From Ganoderma boninense (lineage: Eukaryota > Basidiomycota > Agaricomycetes > Polyporales > Polyporaceae): 64,000 nt of DNA. This document shows positions 10,799 through 23,299 of the stretch, piece after piece. Numbering within the stretch: the stretch's first letter is position 1; every line of letters starts with the position of its first letter. The stretch covers positions 124,001 to 188,000 of the forward strand of contig PJEW03000015.1 of NCBI GenBank assembly GCA_002900995.3, given 5' to 3'. The position numbers and the translations under genes are program-made. Below the pieces are notes generated by a model, which saw only the letters and a program-made list of their open reading frames with translations, did not search any database and was not told the origin of the DNA.

Positions 10799-13700
10799 TT
10801 ATGGAAGAAACTTTTGCTGTATAGTAGCAAAAGACCGGGAAGCATGAGCCCTCAGTTCTTCCCACATTGCTGCCTGTAAGGCTGAGCACGGATCCAGCTC
10901 ACTTTGCAGATCGATCCGCAAAATCCGGAGCTGTATCCGCAATGAGCTGTATCCACGGATCCAGCTCATTGCAGCTCCAGATCGCTGCAGCTCTGGATCG
11001 AGGCAACAGGAAAAATCTAGATGATCCGCGGATCGACAAAGTTGTAAACTAGAGCCTTTGAACACCTTCATGCATTAGAATTCTGGATGTTTAGCAGTAT
11101 TTAGGCAAGAAAAGTAGTTAGACAACAAGATATATGTCCGAGACATATGATCTTTGCAAAAAACCTGTAGATTATCCGCGATCCGGATCCATTTGATCCG
11201 GATCCGCACTGATCCGGAGCTGTGGATCATGATCCACACAGCTCTGGATCAAGCCTTAAAAATGCCCTCGATCCGCGGATTCAGCTCTAGATCAGCCATG
11301 GATCGAGCCATGCTCAGCCTTAGCTGCCTGCCTCGCAGCATACGCCTTCTTCCCCGCCATGATACTCTCCGCTCCCCAGGTTTTCCACTCCGTTGATCGG
11401 TACGTGAAAGATTGGACAGTCCACTGCATCTCCAACAGTACAATTTTGACCTCCTCCTCCCACCGACGTTTCCTTGCCAGGGCTCGAAGCCATAACATTT
11501 TTCGGTCTGTTACACTGTTCAAAGCAAGCCAAAACATAAACAGGGTTTGGGACTCACATTGGGACATCCAGCTGTCTGACTGACCGCCGTTCCCTGCAGG
11601 GTCTTCCAGGTTCCAAAACCACGCCGCGTGTTCATTTCGAAGCCCAGGTGTGAATGCCTCCAAAACTGCGGTCAATGCCCGGAGATCGGCGGGCTGTATG
11701 ACACGATACCTTTTGAAGATCGCGTCTCTGCCCAACACGTCATCTGGATCATTGGAGTCATACAGTCGCTGCATCACCGCCCGAGAGGCCATGTATATGC
11801 GGACGAATTTGGTGACCGCTTGTTGCGCCTGCCTCACCTCGTCGTGGCTTCAGAGCCAACTCTGGAAGGACAAGGTGTTTCTAACCTTCCAGCGGAATAG
11901 GAGCGATTTATAGCCGATGCCAGTTCTGATGCCCTGAAGTGAATCGTTCATTTGGCCGACCCGCAAGTCCTTTTCCAACTGTATCAAAGAGAGCAAAGAA
12001 TGTTGCCTTAGGGCATCAATTCCAAAAGATGACGGGAGAGGTAGTGGCCGCATTTCTGGCAGGGATGTTGCCGCCGCTCTGCTTCCGCCGGCAGGTTGCC
12101 TAGGACCTTCCGGGAGGTCTTCCCTGGTGACATGATCCCACTCGCGACCATGTGGGGTCAAATCGTGGGAAAGGGCGAATTCGCCGGACAGAAGGGCTGC
12201 CGGAAGGTAGGAGCTGGCTGTCCTGTAAAATGCCGTGATTGCCGCATCCAGTTTCTCGTGTTGCCGCGCAAGCGCTAGCTTCTGCTCTGGAGAGTCCGCA
12301 TCATGGGATGTTCGACCGGCATGAGAAACAGCCAGCCTGGAGGGAAGCGGTGTCGGTCTGCGACATCGAAAGGATTTCAAAAGTCCCAGCATGCTTACTT
12401 TCTTTCTTCCAGTGCAAGGCCGGAGCTGAGCCAGGTCGCAGCGCCAGTAGAAAGTCCCTGGCGGCCATCAACATCCCGCGCACCGGTCAAGGATAATTCG
12501 ACGTCCTTTCAGCCAGGCACTGTGTAACGCCATTAACTGCCTATTATCGGGGGACCTGCGATGCTATGGCTTATGCATAGTTACCGGCACATTATATATA
12601 TCCATCACCTGGACATCTTGAGAGCGGCAGGCATCCGCTTGATCGGCTTCAGCTTGCCACATTGAACAGCTCTCGGGACCTGCTGCAGCCGAAAGTTCTT
12701 CAAAGGCGGCAGCTGCTGGGCGGCATTCCTTGCATGCTCGGCGCCATTTATTGTTCAATATCGCCGCTAAGGTCAAAGTTTCGGTATGGCAGATTGTCCC
12801 GGGAGAGGTTGACTCACTGATCCTTGTAAGCTTCATCCAATTTGAGTCATTCATGTGATCGTCAATGACTTCCCGGCGATGCGCGGAAGACATTCCCCTT
12901 GTACTCGTTCCAGATGGGTTGATTTTGGCCCATAATGTCTCCAGAATCTCACCATCCTGCATGCCTATGCCGGAGATGAAGTTGCTGGAGAATCTGGGGA
13001 AGCATTGAGTAACATGGCCATGAACGTGAAATTGCCCGATGCCCCGCAGGATTTCCAATCCTTCCGGCATAGACAGATGTGGGCTCTCTTGAAACCGCCG
13101 GACGAAATGAACAAAGTATTGGCACATGATGTCGTACAGAATCAGGATGCGGGTTAATCCGAAGAGGAATGCGAATATCCAATGTACGACGTAGTCCATG
13201 TTTCGTTGCTTGTATGGAAATCAGACTATGCATTGACAACAGACTGACTTGAAAATACCTACGCCTCACCACCCTGGAAATCTACGCAAGCATGCGGAAA
13301 GAAAAAGCCGTGCCTAGAGCATGCTGCCGCACCTATGCCGGTGGATTCAAGCTTCCGGCCACCCAACTCGGAGTTCAACGCAGCACGGTGATCGTTACAT
13401 GTAGCGGTCTGTTGAGATAAAGTCAGAAACCGACCACGTTTCATTTTTAACCGGTGCTATGTTTTTGACCGGAATCCCTTGTCTTTCTGGCCTTCACATG
13501 GGCTCTGCGAAGCTGCCGCCGGCAGACGTTGCGAGGTCATTTTGGAGGACATACCTGCTTTATTTCAACTGCGGTCCTCAGATGGTCTTTGTAGGGCTTG
13601 TCTTTCACCATAAACCCATGGCCGTCAGCCAATGCAACGTCGTCCTCCGGGTTGCGCATTTAGCGATGTTGTGCGCTAAAGTTGCCGTCAAGTACGACCG

Positions 13701-14870
13701 AAACCGTGTACTTCCATCTGATATTGCCTTGTCACCACTGTTATCGAGATGAGGAACATGGGTTAGCTTACCTCTCCTCATCTTCCTCCCAATTATCCGG
13801 CAAATTCACATGCGGCCTGGGACAGCTAGGACAACGCACCGCCAGGTCACCAGGGCCTATAGGATCCTTCCGATGTCCAAAGCCGGCCCACTTCCGAAGC
13901 TTCAAATTTCTCCACTGTCTCGACGCCCGCAAAAGGGCCTTGTACCGGTCCTGAGATTGGTCAATGCTACTGCTTCAACCTCAGGCGAATGCATACTTAC
14001 CGGTACAGTGTGCGGAAATGCGCTGTTGGACTTTCGCCGCAGGTAGTTGTAGTAATTCCTAGGCGACACCTTGCATTCTTTGTTTGTGAGCAGGAAGTCG
14101 TCAAGGACGCGGAAGGTGAAAATTGTCCATGGTCGCCGGCTTGATCCAGGGTAGTAGCCCATGTCTAGAAGCTGGACAGCCTCAGACGGAGCATTGGTAC
14201 AACTACAGAAGACCACTGGGATCTCCTGAATTCCTTCCACATCTATGACCACCACCACGCGAATCGGCAAGGTCTGACTACTGGCGGAATGTGGCAGAGG
14301 CTGATCTCCCCGAGGCCCCACAAATTGGGGAAGGTCGCCGAAGTCGGGGAGCAACCACTCCGGAATATTCTGCCAATCATCCGGGCACCCATCTTCGTCA
14401 TCAAAATCATCCGGATCTTCATCAGCTAGATATTGAGCGACATCTTCATCGTCGTCATCCTCAACTTGTTCATTGCAGTCGTCTTGGGCTTTTGACTCTT
14501 CAACGGCTCCCCTCGCTGGCTGCCCAGAATCAGCGGATAAGTTGCCGCGGGGACATTCATCTCCACGGTGTCTGCAACGTAATTCCAGCCCAGCCAACTG
14601 AAGCGTAGATGGCTTGAAGTGGGACTCGCACCATGTCTCTACGCGGTGCAGAGGGTTTCTGTCATGGATGGCTCAGCAGCAGTCAGTGCAGAACGTTGGT
14701 CGTCCGTGACAAGACAAGCAGCACCAGGTTGCAGAATGACCACAAGTCCCTACTCCGCTTTCTGGTGGGGCCTCTCCCTCTAGTATACGATCCAGATACA
14801 AATCTCTAACCTGCAAAAAATCTCGCTGGTAGTCGTTCTGTGACTGAGAATTTGTTCCGTCAATCAGCAT
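10799..14870 (-). CDS. KDZ transposase with CxC2-type cysteine cluster (KDZ1)
   Basis: KDZ (Kyakuja-Dileera-Zisupton) transposases move large fungal DNA transposons. Coding blocks run down the minus strand from about 14870. First comes the cysteine cluster (CGHSATWCCLSCHG, FCTDCC) and the CxC2-like region (VVVVIDVEGIQEIPVVFCSC, RPWTIFTFRVLDDF) at 14600-14000. Then CPSCPRPHVNLPDNW lies near 13850. The catalytic core at 13199-12830 shows MDY, YDIMCQ, a histidine-rich FHVHGH and GEILETLWAKIN. These hold the two Asp and one Glu expected for the active site (near 13196, 13133 and 12941). The C-terminal helical region (RKRRWEEEVKIVLLEMQW) lies at 11500-11400. The reading frame is broken near its end by a MITE (10877-11322), without which it would run on to the TAA at 10799. 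No other disabling change was noticed. Exon ends are approximate. Confidence 0.85.
10877..11322. mobile_element. hAT-type MITE (copy 2) inserted in KDZ1
   Basis: Non-coding, 446 bp. It is bounded by inverted repeats TAAGGCTGAGCACGG and TAAGGCTGAGCATGG, with a perfect 8-bp duplication GCTGCCTG on both sides (10869-10876 and 11323-11330), as hAT transposases make. The interior is full of GATCCGCGGATC-like palindromes, probably subterminal binding sites. Removing the MITE and one duplication joins the KDZ1 frame from ...AYAARQA to AMWEELRAHASR..., so it went into coding sequence. Confidence 0.93.
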
Positions 14871-15241
14871 GCGCCTCCAGCAATGGTATCATCATTATCT
14901 GACCCGAGATGGTTTTGGCGAGGCGTTGAAATCGCGAAGATTTACTTCCTCTGGGACTTCGCCTTGGGTGTTGGAATCATGCGTTACAGGAGTCACAGAG
15001 ACATCCCCGACTACATGGGTGTTCTTGTTGCTCCTGCCACTTTCATTTTGTTAGTATTGTTGAGGCGTTGGCATGACATTGTCGTACTTGACCTTCTTGG
15101 CAGTGACCTGGACTCCTCGCCTTGTTTGTCTTGTGTGGGGTCTGAATTCTTCGTACTTATCGTGGGGTGGGAGCAGATGCTTCGGAGGCATGATAGGGTT
15201 GCGCTCCTTGCTTGTGGCGAAAGGAGAGTGTTCTATTCTCT

Positions 15242-16593
15242 TTACAATATGGAAGGCAACAAGCACAATTGTACAGTGGGCAAAGGGGGCACGGGGGATC
15301 CACGTTTCTCACATAACGCCTCAGGCACGAACTGGGCAAAACAAAGTCGGTCATTTGTGCACATCGAGACTCCATGTGATACTAGCCGAGATGCCATGGA
15401 CAGCAACGTGCCAGATTCATATGGCACCGAGACCCCGATGTTTTGCAAATCAAAAACTGCCTCCTTCTCATAGGCCCCCATGGTGAGAAGAATGTCATGG
15501 GCCGAGATCGGGGAAGATTTATCCCGATGATAGGGCGTCACGCGATTGGCTATGACCTGGCCCGAAGGGTGAATGAATGGCCAGTCAGCCAACACCGGCT
15601 GGCAGGCGGAATACTTGCTAAAGGTCCACTTGCGGAGCGCGAGCAAATACCGATACTGTTCCGGGTGCGTCACAGCAAGAATACCGTGCAGGAGCATTGC
15701 CAGTGGGTACATTTCCTGCATCCACCACCTTCCGTGCTCTGTAGTGAGCACTGGGCTTGGGGCCGGGTCGAGGTGCTGCGGAAGATGCAATGTTTATCCA
15801 GGTGATTGTGATAACCGGACATCAGGGGGGCTGCAGCGCACCTTGTGGCCTTGCATAAATCCTGCTGACTGTGTGAGAAGCACACCAGCGTGCCATTCAG
15901 TACCGGGCTTGAAATTCCCAGTGTGAGAACGCCATTGTTGAGAAGGATTTGCACCAGGACCTGGCTGCTTGGTGGTTCTTAGCTCTCTTTCCACATGCCG
16001 AGTTGCTCGGAGAGCTTCATCCTGCCATTTGCAGCCAGTCAGCTGCCAATGCACCGGTGGTAAACAACAGGATCATTTACACAATGGTGAGGCAGTATGA
16101 TGCCTGGCAGTATCCATGCTAGGATGCAGCCTCCGTTGTCGGTAATGACCGCGGGACCCTCCAGCAGTCGGCCCACAGTGCCCAGTGGCGCATATGAAGA
16201 AGGGGCTCCAAGAGGTGGAAATCTCTGCCGGAAATCTGCTTCGTCATCTGGAGAGTAATGCATAGATGCCGGGAGTTGCCGCTGGTAATCTGTGACGCTC
16301 CAGGAGAGGGTAACTGAAAGCGGGGAACTATGACTTGGTTTCGGAAAAGCCGGCGACGATGAGCACTCACAAGGCCTACTGAGAGCTTGTGCCAAAATTC
16401 GGGAGATGTGCCGGCAGTCGTCATGTAGCTCTGCTGGAACAGCCGCGCTAGGCGAAGGCAAGGGAATCGGCGTCCACGCTAAATTCTGCTTGGCGGCTAT
16501 TTCCTGTAACTCAAAGCCGTATAGACTGGTGATGTACTGCACGGTAGCCGCAAATGGACAGAGTGCTGGAGCTGGAAGGAGTTTGGGCCCCAT
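15242..16593 (-). CDS. 2OG-Fe(II) dioxygenase, TET/JBP-like, beside KDZ1
   Basis: Read on the minus strand from an ATG at 16593 (MGPKLLPAPALCPFAATVQ). Coding blocks lie at about 16593-16370, 16300-16080, 16054-15800 and 15790-15242. The last block has the dioxygenase signatures: VTPYHRD supplies the His-x-Asp iron ligands. It is followed by HDILLTMGAYEKEAVFDL, SVPYESGTLLSMAS, the distal ligand in RLVSHGVS, and a downstream Arg in NDRLCFAQF that would bind 2-oxoglutarate. In the family the enzyme oxidises a methyl group on a base; here substrate and activity are inferred. Upstream of the KDZ1 transposase on the same strand and divergent from the gene at 16798. Such pairs are known from Agaricomycete KDZ elements. 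The stop and internal introns are approximate. Confidence 0.7.
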
Positions 16594-16797
16594 AGTTGTC
16601 CAAGAAGGGGTGCGAGGATGGTCTCGGGGACGAGATAGCTGTGCAGGCAAAGGTGGAGAGGGAATGTGAGCAGTATGGAAACGCCGAGCGCCAAAAAAGT
16701 GCTCCATAGTTCGCCGAACTTTTTCGCCGAATGGGTTGCCAACGCCTTTGCAACCTCGGCGAACTTGCAACCGCACTCCAACTTTTCATATCTGACT
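16594..16797. promoter_or_regulatory. Likely bidirectional promoter region
   Basis: About 200 bp between the divergent starts of the dioxygenase (16593, minus) and the gene at 16798 (plus). No TATA box or operator was recognised; the call rests on geometry alone. Confidence 0.35.
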
Positions 16798-19700
16798 ATG
16801 TCTCTGATTCCTGCTCTCAACGACGTGGAGGCGAAATATCTGGAGGCGGCGATTGCTACGTACCAATGCGCCTCTGCCGCCGAGAAGGCCACTTTGCTTC
16901 AGAAATACGCGAAACACATCATCTCACTTCGCAAAGAGGACAACGGCAACATCCACGCAATTGAGTTGTATGGCAGAGTAGGTTCAGGTCTCCGAAAGCA
17001 TAATCTACAGGCTGAATGGGTTATGTTTATTCAGTTCGTGAAGGTCTGGTTTTCAAACCGGAAGACGACAAAGGAGTCGAAGCCACCAATTGAAGTCGGC
17101 CAACAATATTTCGGCGAGCGGGTGTATGGCTGCGAGAACAAGGCTGATGTTTCCAAAGCATCTGCAGGCGACACCTTGGCCGAGTGGAATGCGGCCCGGA
17201 AACGTCTGTGGGCCGGTCTGTCAAAGTCGCAGAAGGCAACGTATGATACTATGGCGGAGGATTGGAATAAGAAGGGCCCCAGCAATGAGCAGAAGGCCCA
17301 GTACGTCCGTTTCTTATTTCAGCCATCATTCTCGTGAACATATATTGGATGATTTGCAGGATGGCGCAACGTAGGGGGCCTGGGTGGATGAAGGAGGTGG
17401 TGGGCATGTTTGACAAGCAATGCGGGCTGAACATCATGATCTACGGCCTCTTCAAAACTCCAGAGGGCAAAATTAAGGCCATGAGGTGCGTGAGGTTATG
17501 CTCTGTTTCGCCAATGCATATAACGTTTCCCCCGGTAGTTACGACATTACCGAGTATCAAAAAGATGAGGGCGACAACATCGCTACATACCGGGACACTT
17601 ACCCTGAAGACTGGGACATGGGCTTGAGGGCCAAGTTCTGGGACCACATGCTGCCGCTCATGGATCCGGAGCTCGCTGGGCAATGTGCCATCCAAACCCC
17701 AGGCATTGCACGTAGCAAGAGTGCGCCAGCGCCTTTCCAGTTCGAGACCCATCCAGATGGTGCCCCAATCCTCACCGATGTCGAGAACGGCGTGATGATG
17801 AAGCCAGGGCGAATGTGGGAGGTGCTTCGACTTTATATACGGGACCATTATGGTAAGCCGCAACGGAACCAAGGATAGATTGTGGCTGACCGGGTAACAG
17901 CTTGTGCGTCTGGGATGAGTGTTCAGGCTCCGCCATGGTCCAGGTTGCGCGAAACTCCAGAAAGGTTCTTCGAGGACGGCATGCTTCCCGCCGACTTTCA
18001 GTTCAACGATCCCTCACACATCCGCGACGGCATGATTGTCGACTTCTTTACCCACGTTATGCAGATTGAAGATCCTACCCGGTATGGGCTACAGCAAGTG
18101 GCGAAGCAGTGGCGATTCAGTCACTACCGGGTCAGCACTGGGGGAGGGTCCACGTTCGAGGAGGCAAAATACTTGGGCCCTGCCACGGCGTGGGTGTCGA
18201 AGAAGGAGCGCAACAAACGGGTGACTATTCCTGGGCATGACGGTGAAGACAGCGGGAACGAGTCCGGGAAGGATGGGGAGTCGGCTGCTCCCCGCACCTC
18301 GAGGAGGGGCAGGAAGAATCAATGGGGCCGCAAAGCGTCCGGGAGCACCGCAGGAGATAACGGGAAGGGTAAGGCACGTAAGGGCCGCAGTACGCAATGG
18401 AGAGGCAAGAAGACCATGGTAATCAGCAGCGACGAGGAGCCTGAGGCAGAGTTTTTGGAGGCCGATGAGGAAGACGATGATGAGGTTGCGGAGAAGCGAC
18501 AGGCTCGCTTCCATGGCGACGACGACGACTACGAGGGCGACGGCGGTGCCGAGGACGGCGACAGTGCCGATGACAAGGAGGGCAGCGGCGACAAGGACGA
18601 CGACGAGGACGAGCCACAGGACCCAGACATGCAGGACAGCTACGGGGACGTGGATGAGGCGTTCTACCGGCGTTGTCAGGCAGCAGAGCGTGAAGACTTC
18701 ACTTCCGCCATCGCCACAGTTGGTGGAGTGGATGAGTCTGACGGCGAACAGGATGCTGCCGATGTCTCCGGCGCATTGGGCGCCCCAGAGCGCCGCCGGA
18801 CGTCCGCCACCACACAGCCTGCCGGACAAGACGGCAAGGCGCCTTCCGGGCATCACTCTAAGACGCCGAGCGGGAAGCCTCGATCCAGGATGCCAGAGGT
18901 GGTGATACGCTCGGCACCGAGCGCAAGAGACAAAGGCAAAGCTCCTGCCCCACCTGCCGTTGCTTTTCTGCCCAGGAATTCCGAGAGCAATTACCGTCAG
19001 TATAGGGCCCCTAACACAGCGGAAAATGCTCCCGGTGACCAGGAGAAGTTCCTCAAGGTCCTTCATCAAGACGCGGTATATATGTCGCTGGTCGATGAGG
19101 TGGCAGCATCGGTGGGCATTTCATTCACAATGCTCCTTCCACATTTACTGATTCTCTGAGGTAGCTGGACAATCTGTTACTTCTTTCCAGCGTCGCTCCG
19201 GTGACCTGGGCCACCTGGTCCCAAAGGTCTCCTCATCTTCCGGAGGCCTTACATCGCCGCCGGTCAGCTTTGGAGGGACTCCTCCGGTACCTTTGCAAAC
19301 CTCTGGATCCCACGTCTACGGCTGCAGACATTCAGCGCTATTGTCTAGCCATGGGTATGTGCCTGCGTGACATACATATCGGTCTCGGGCTTTGCCCAGG
19401 CGAGAGGCTCCCTCCCGGAGTCCCGGACTTCTTCGAGGCCAGCTCGACATCCTTCGAAGACGAGAAGGGGTTGTTGGAAGCCTGCAAGGTATCTGTCCAA
19501 CTTCTCAAAGCGCATCCCGCGGTCAGACGTCGTACTGTGCCAAAATCCAGGGGAAAGACGCCGGCGATGCCGTTGGAGCAGCTCATCGATGGTATGTGCA
19601 GCACCATAGGTTCCATTTGATGGATCTGACTGGAGACGGATTTGAATTAGCGGTTGCAGGTGCTGCTCAACAGGGTACTTTGACCCCCGAAGATGCCAGT

Positions 19701-20168
19701 TTCGAGTCGGCGTAATGCCTCAGATAGTAAGCTTATATCTGCGGCATTCCTACCAACATCGGCAACTTAACTTTTTGTACCGGTCCATCTGCAGAAGATG
19801 CTGACAAGAATGTCCTGGAGTCTACCGACGCAATTGGGCAGGCTAGCAAACCTGCGGGGCAGATCCGGCGACAAGGATTGCGGAAGAGGGGTGCAGCTAT
19901 GGCCGCCGTAACTGACATGGGTGACGCGGGTCCTTCGAAGAGGCCGCACCAGCTGAATCCAGCAGTGCCAGCGACGCCCGCCTTCGCTGGCAACATGCAG
20001 GCCGTGCCCCCGCCCCAAAGTCTGGCAGGTCTGTGCAGGCCGGCGCGAGGTGTTCCTGAAAGAAGGGGAGGTCTAGCCGTGGGTAGTGTAGCTGTTGTAG
20101 CATTCAATGTCAGTATACCTCTGGGGCTAGTCGTATGTTGCAGAGAATCGGCATATGCTCTATTATGA
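16798..20168 (+). CDS. Large spliced protein with homeo/HMG-like N-terminus, KDZ1 locus
   Basis: The first exons fit splice rules exactly: 16798-17300, 17360-17485, 17539-17852, then an exon from 17901. The following exons, to about 20168, are approximate. The N-terminal ~170 residues are helical. They contain a homeodomain-like VKVWFSNRKTTKESK and an HMG-like WAGLSKSQKATYDTMAEDWN, but neither is a clean family match. Residues ~180-320 are ordered (WMKEVVGMFDKQCGLNIMIY). From about residue 390 a long acidic and basic low-complexity region follows (runs of D and E, SSDEEPEAEF). A later ordered helical block reads RYLCKPLDPTSTAADIQRY. Proteins of this layout recur in mushroom genomes without known function. 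Divergent from the dioxygenase. The ATG at 16798 was preferred over 16666 because the upstream residues overlap the neighbour and look unordered. The antisense frame at 18089-19069 is a shadow. Confidence 0.55.
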
Positions 20169-20235
20169 CCGTCTGGTACATTGGGTAAGGCGCAAAAGAC
20201 CGCTGTTTGTTCAAGATAAAGAAGTACAAGGTATT

Positions 20236-23200
20236 TTATTGCCCAGAAGGGCCTGCTCCGCACCTCTTCACTTCAGCATCTGCGGCAATGGCCTGTAGAA
20301 CCTCGGCCGTCAGGCTGAACCTTGCCAAATACCTGCCAACTGCATTCTCTTCCCGCTCGAGGCGAGCTACTCGCTGGAGAAGCGAGTTCTGGTTGGCCAT
20401 GGTATTCACCAATGCGGTGGCCAGGGTTGACAGGGGAGGTTGGGCGGTCATCGCGATGGCAGTTACTCGAGTTAATCCTGCGGCATGGTCAAAATCATAC
20501 TCAGGCACATGTGAAAGAGGACACTGACGTTCAAAACCCTCGATTTGTTGCCTAAGCTCACCTGCTGTAGGGTTCGGGGACCCCTCAGGGACATATCCTT
20601 CTGCGGGATCTGAGCAGGCGACATCAACCTGCACACTGCTACCGCCAGAGTCCATCATTCTGCTCTGCCAGGTTTCCCTCGCGGAGGGCAAAGAATCCTG
20701 GAGAGGAGAATGGTTCGGGTCCTCGCGTCCATCGCCACCCTGGACGTTGTCCTCAGTGTTCGTAGTCGCCGGCGAGGTATCCAAGATGTTGACAGCTACA
20801 GTGTCACGATCCTGGCCCTCATCCATGTCGCTGGACGTCCAGGGGCCCGAGATGTCCACATGCCGAGCCAGGAGGCGGGCACTGGCGGATAGGGCGAGCA
20901 TCGCACCCTGTACAGCACCAGTGCTGGAACCTTGGGCGTCGGCGAGGGGAGGGTTCGCCACCGGGAGGCCGTGGAATTGCACCGGTAGGACGCCTTCCAT
21001 GGGGACCACGTTGTCTCCTGCCAGTTTGTCTTCGCACTCGCCTAGTTGCTCGGGATGAAGGGCCTCGCTGGTGGAACCATGGGTATTCGCCCCGGCCGCA
21101 CCTGAAGGCCCAGGAATGTTCTCCGTCGGCATCTCACGCCGGTCAGCATATCTGGCATTGACAGGCATGGCCGCCTCCATTGCACCGCTGTTGCCTCCCT
21201 CTGGTTGCCCTTCCTGGGGCGCTGGAGAATACGGGAGTCTGAAGTGAACATCCCGGTATTTCCGGGCACCTAGTCCATGTTTTCTAGCCTCCTTGGAGTA
21301 TCCGAAACTCCAATTGTAGCAGTTCATGAACCAGAAGGGGACCTTGTTGACGACGGCGTTGATCTTGGCCATGGTGGACACGGTCGCAGGGTAGCGTTCG
21401 GGGTCTTTGCAGTATGTGTACCAAACGAATGCACAGTACCTGGACAAAACCTTGTCACCGTCAAATCAAAGGCTGCATCTCACCTTCGTGTTTGTGCAAT
21501 GCTCGCACACGGATGTTCGGAATGGGGCGACATGGCATGATTGCCTTGCCTTGAGGCAGTTATCGCATGGGCGGCTCTGAAGAAGTCATTCAATGGATGT
21601 AAGAGACGCAACAAGGAGAAACTTACGTGAACGAGCCATTGGTCCTCAAACGGACCCTGGGGCCTAAAAGGGTCGTGGTCAAAAGGCTCGAAGAGCGGCA
21701 TGGTCGGGCTTGTCACTCGGGGCTTCTTCACCACAGGGGCACTGCGAGCACGACCTCGGCCTCTTGAGACCGAGCGACCCCGTTTTTTGGGCAAAGCTCC
21801 CTGAATCGGCATCTGGAGCGTGGAGGCATCTGGGGAACTGGGACGAACCCCTGAGTATGGCGTAGGTATGGTGGAATGGGGGGCGGTACTTTGTGAGCAG
21901 TGGAACTCGTGAGAGTGGAACGAGCGATTACCTTCCATGTCCGGCAGACTCTGCCGGCCTCGACTCTGGGGAGCCCTGTTTGCCTCCGCGGCGACAGCCT
22001 TGCCCGGCGTTGACTTGACCTTTGGCGGTTTCCGCAGGGAAGAAACACCTGGAGATTTTGGCTTATCGCTGCTCCTCCTGGGCGTCGGAGAAGAAACCGG
22101 GAGAGCCGCGGGAGCGGCCTCGGCAAGTAGGCTGTTCCCGCCCGAACCGTCTGCCAAACCAACAGATGGGCCCGCATAACGCGAGGAGTCGCCTTGCTCC
22201 GCCTTCTTCCGCCTACTGCCTTGGCTCGCCGGAAGGACGTCAATTCCGTCTCTTCCAATCGGAGTAGGGGTGACAGGCGCCGGGACTACGGGAGGGAGCG
22301 GATGCGGCGTATTTGAGCTTCCGGATGCTATGGCGGCTGATAGGTTGCTAGATAGGTGAGGCTGCCGTGGACGTGGGTTCGAGATTGACATGTGGGAGTT
22401 TTGCGGTGCTTCTTCCCCGGAGTTGGCGGGGTCATCGGAGTAGATGCCGCCGTCAGGGTGTCTCGAGCGGACGCCGTCGCAGCGACCGGCCGGCGCAGAG
22501 TAGAAGCACCGCCACCGTGACAGAGCGGGTGCGGGATATGGCTGAATAATGCCGGAAGGACATCTGGTCGGACTCTTCCTGCAGGTGTAGGAGTGGCAGG
22601 TGCCCGCAAAACTTGTGAGGCTTGGCCGGAGGAATTGCCAGTCTCCGGTTCCTTGCCTTTGAAGGCGCCCTGCGCTACCACTGAACCCTCGGGACGTTGC
22701 ACGCTCCCGGACGCCGGAGGAATGAAGGGCTCGGTTGTTAAAGGCCATGGCGTTGAGTTGTCTGGCAAAGAAGTGAGACGTTAGCATTTTGAGCAGGGAT
22801 GATGGATTTAACAAACCTGCGCTGAAGTCATCCTGCCACCATGGGTTGGCAGGCCTGTAGCCACTTAGCAATCGCACCGAGCTATGTTCGTGGAGGATGC
22901 AGTGGGCCAGTGATTGGACGTTGGGAACTCCTCGAAAACAGACGTGGCTCGAGGTCCTGATGATCTCAACCAAGTCGAGGTCAAACACGCGGCTGGGGAT
23001 GCAAATAGACTGGTTGTACTCCCAGATGAGGCCTAGCAGGAACCCAGGGAGGGCGCGGAGGCGNNNNNNNNNNNNNNNNNNNNNNNNNNNNNNNNNNNNN
23101 NNNNNNNNNNNNNNNNNNNNNNNNNNNNNNNNNNNNNNNNNNNNNNNNNNNNNNNNNNNNNNNCCACTCTCTCTTTGGGCCGTCAAGCCTGTCCCGCAAC

Positions 23201-23247
23201 CACACAACGAACACGTCCTCACCATTCTTGCCTGTGTTGTAATACAA
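20236..23247 (-). pseudogene. Zn2Cys6-like cluster protein with premature stop
   Basis: Minus-strand coding blocks start near 23247 (NGEDVFVVWLRDRLDGPKREW), cross the N gap, and continue (WEYNQSICIPSRVFDLDLVE, VQSLAHCILHEHSSVRLLSG). An intron lies near 22817-22760, then a long S/P-rich region. After an intron ending at 21571 comes a cluster with C-x2-C-x6-C-x9-C-x2-C-x6-C spacing (CDNCLKARQSC, CEHCTNTKVRC). A TGA follows at 21466-21468, three codons after the last Cys. The same frame stays open from there to 20236, with ordered sequence (RYCAFVWYTYCKDPERYPA) and a helical C-terminus, so the TGA is most simply a mutated CGA. Alternatively a GTGAGA splice donor removes it, but then the downstream phase does not fit. 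It may be the 3' part of the gene at 23300-24687. Confidence 0.55.
23064..23163. other. Assembly gap (100 N)
   Basis: Exactly 100 N inside the first coding block of the minus-strand zinc-cluster gene. Confidence 0.99.
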
Positions 23248-23299
23248 TGAATGTTAGTGCGCTTGACACCCTGTACGGTGTCGCTCACCCGCTCCGTCC

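Noticed and set aside
18089..19069. Minus-strand ORF of 326 codons
   Set aside because: Antisense to the acidic GAC/GAG-rich exon of the plus-strand gene; its valine and leucine runs are explained by that repeat.
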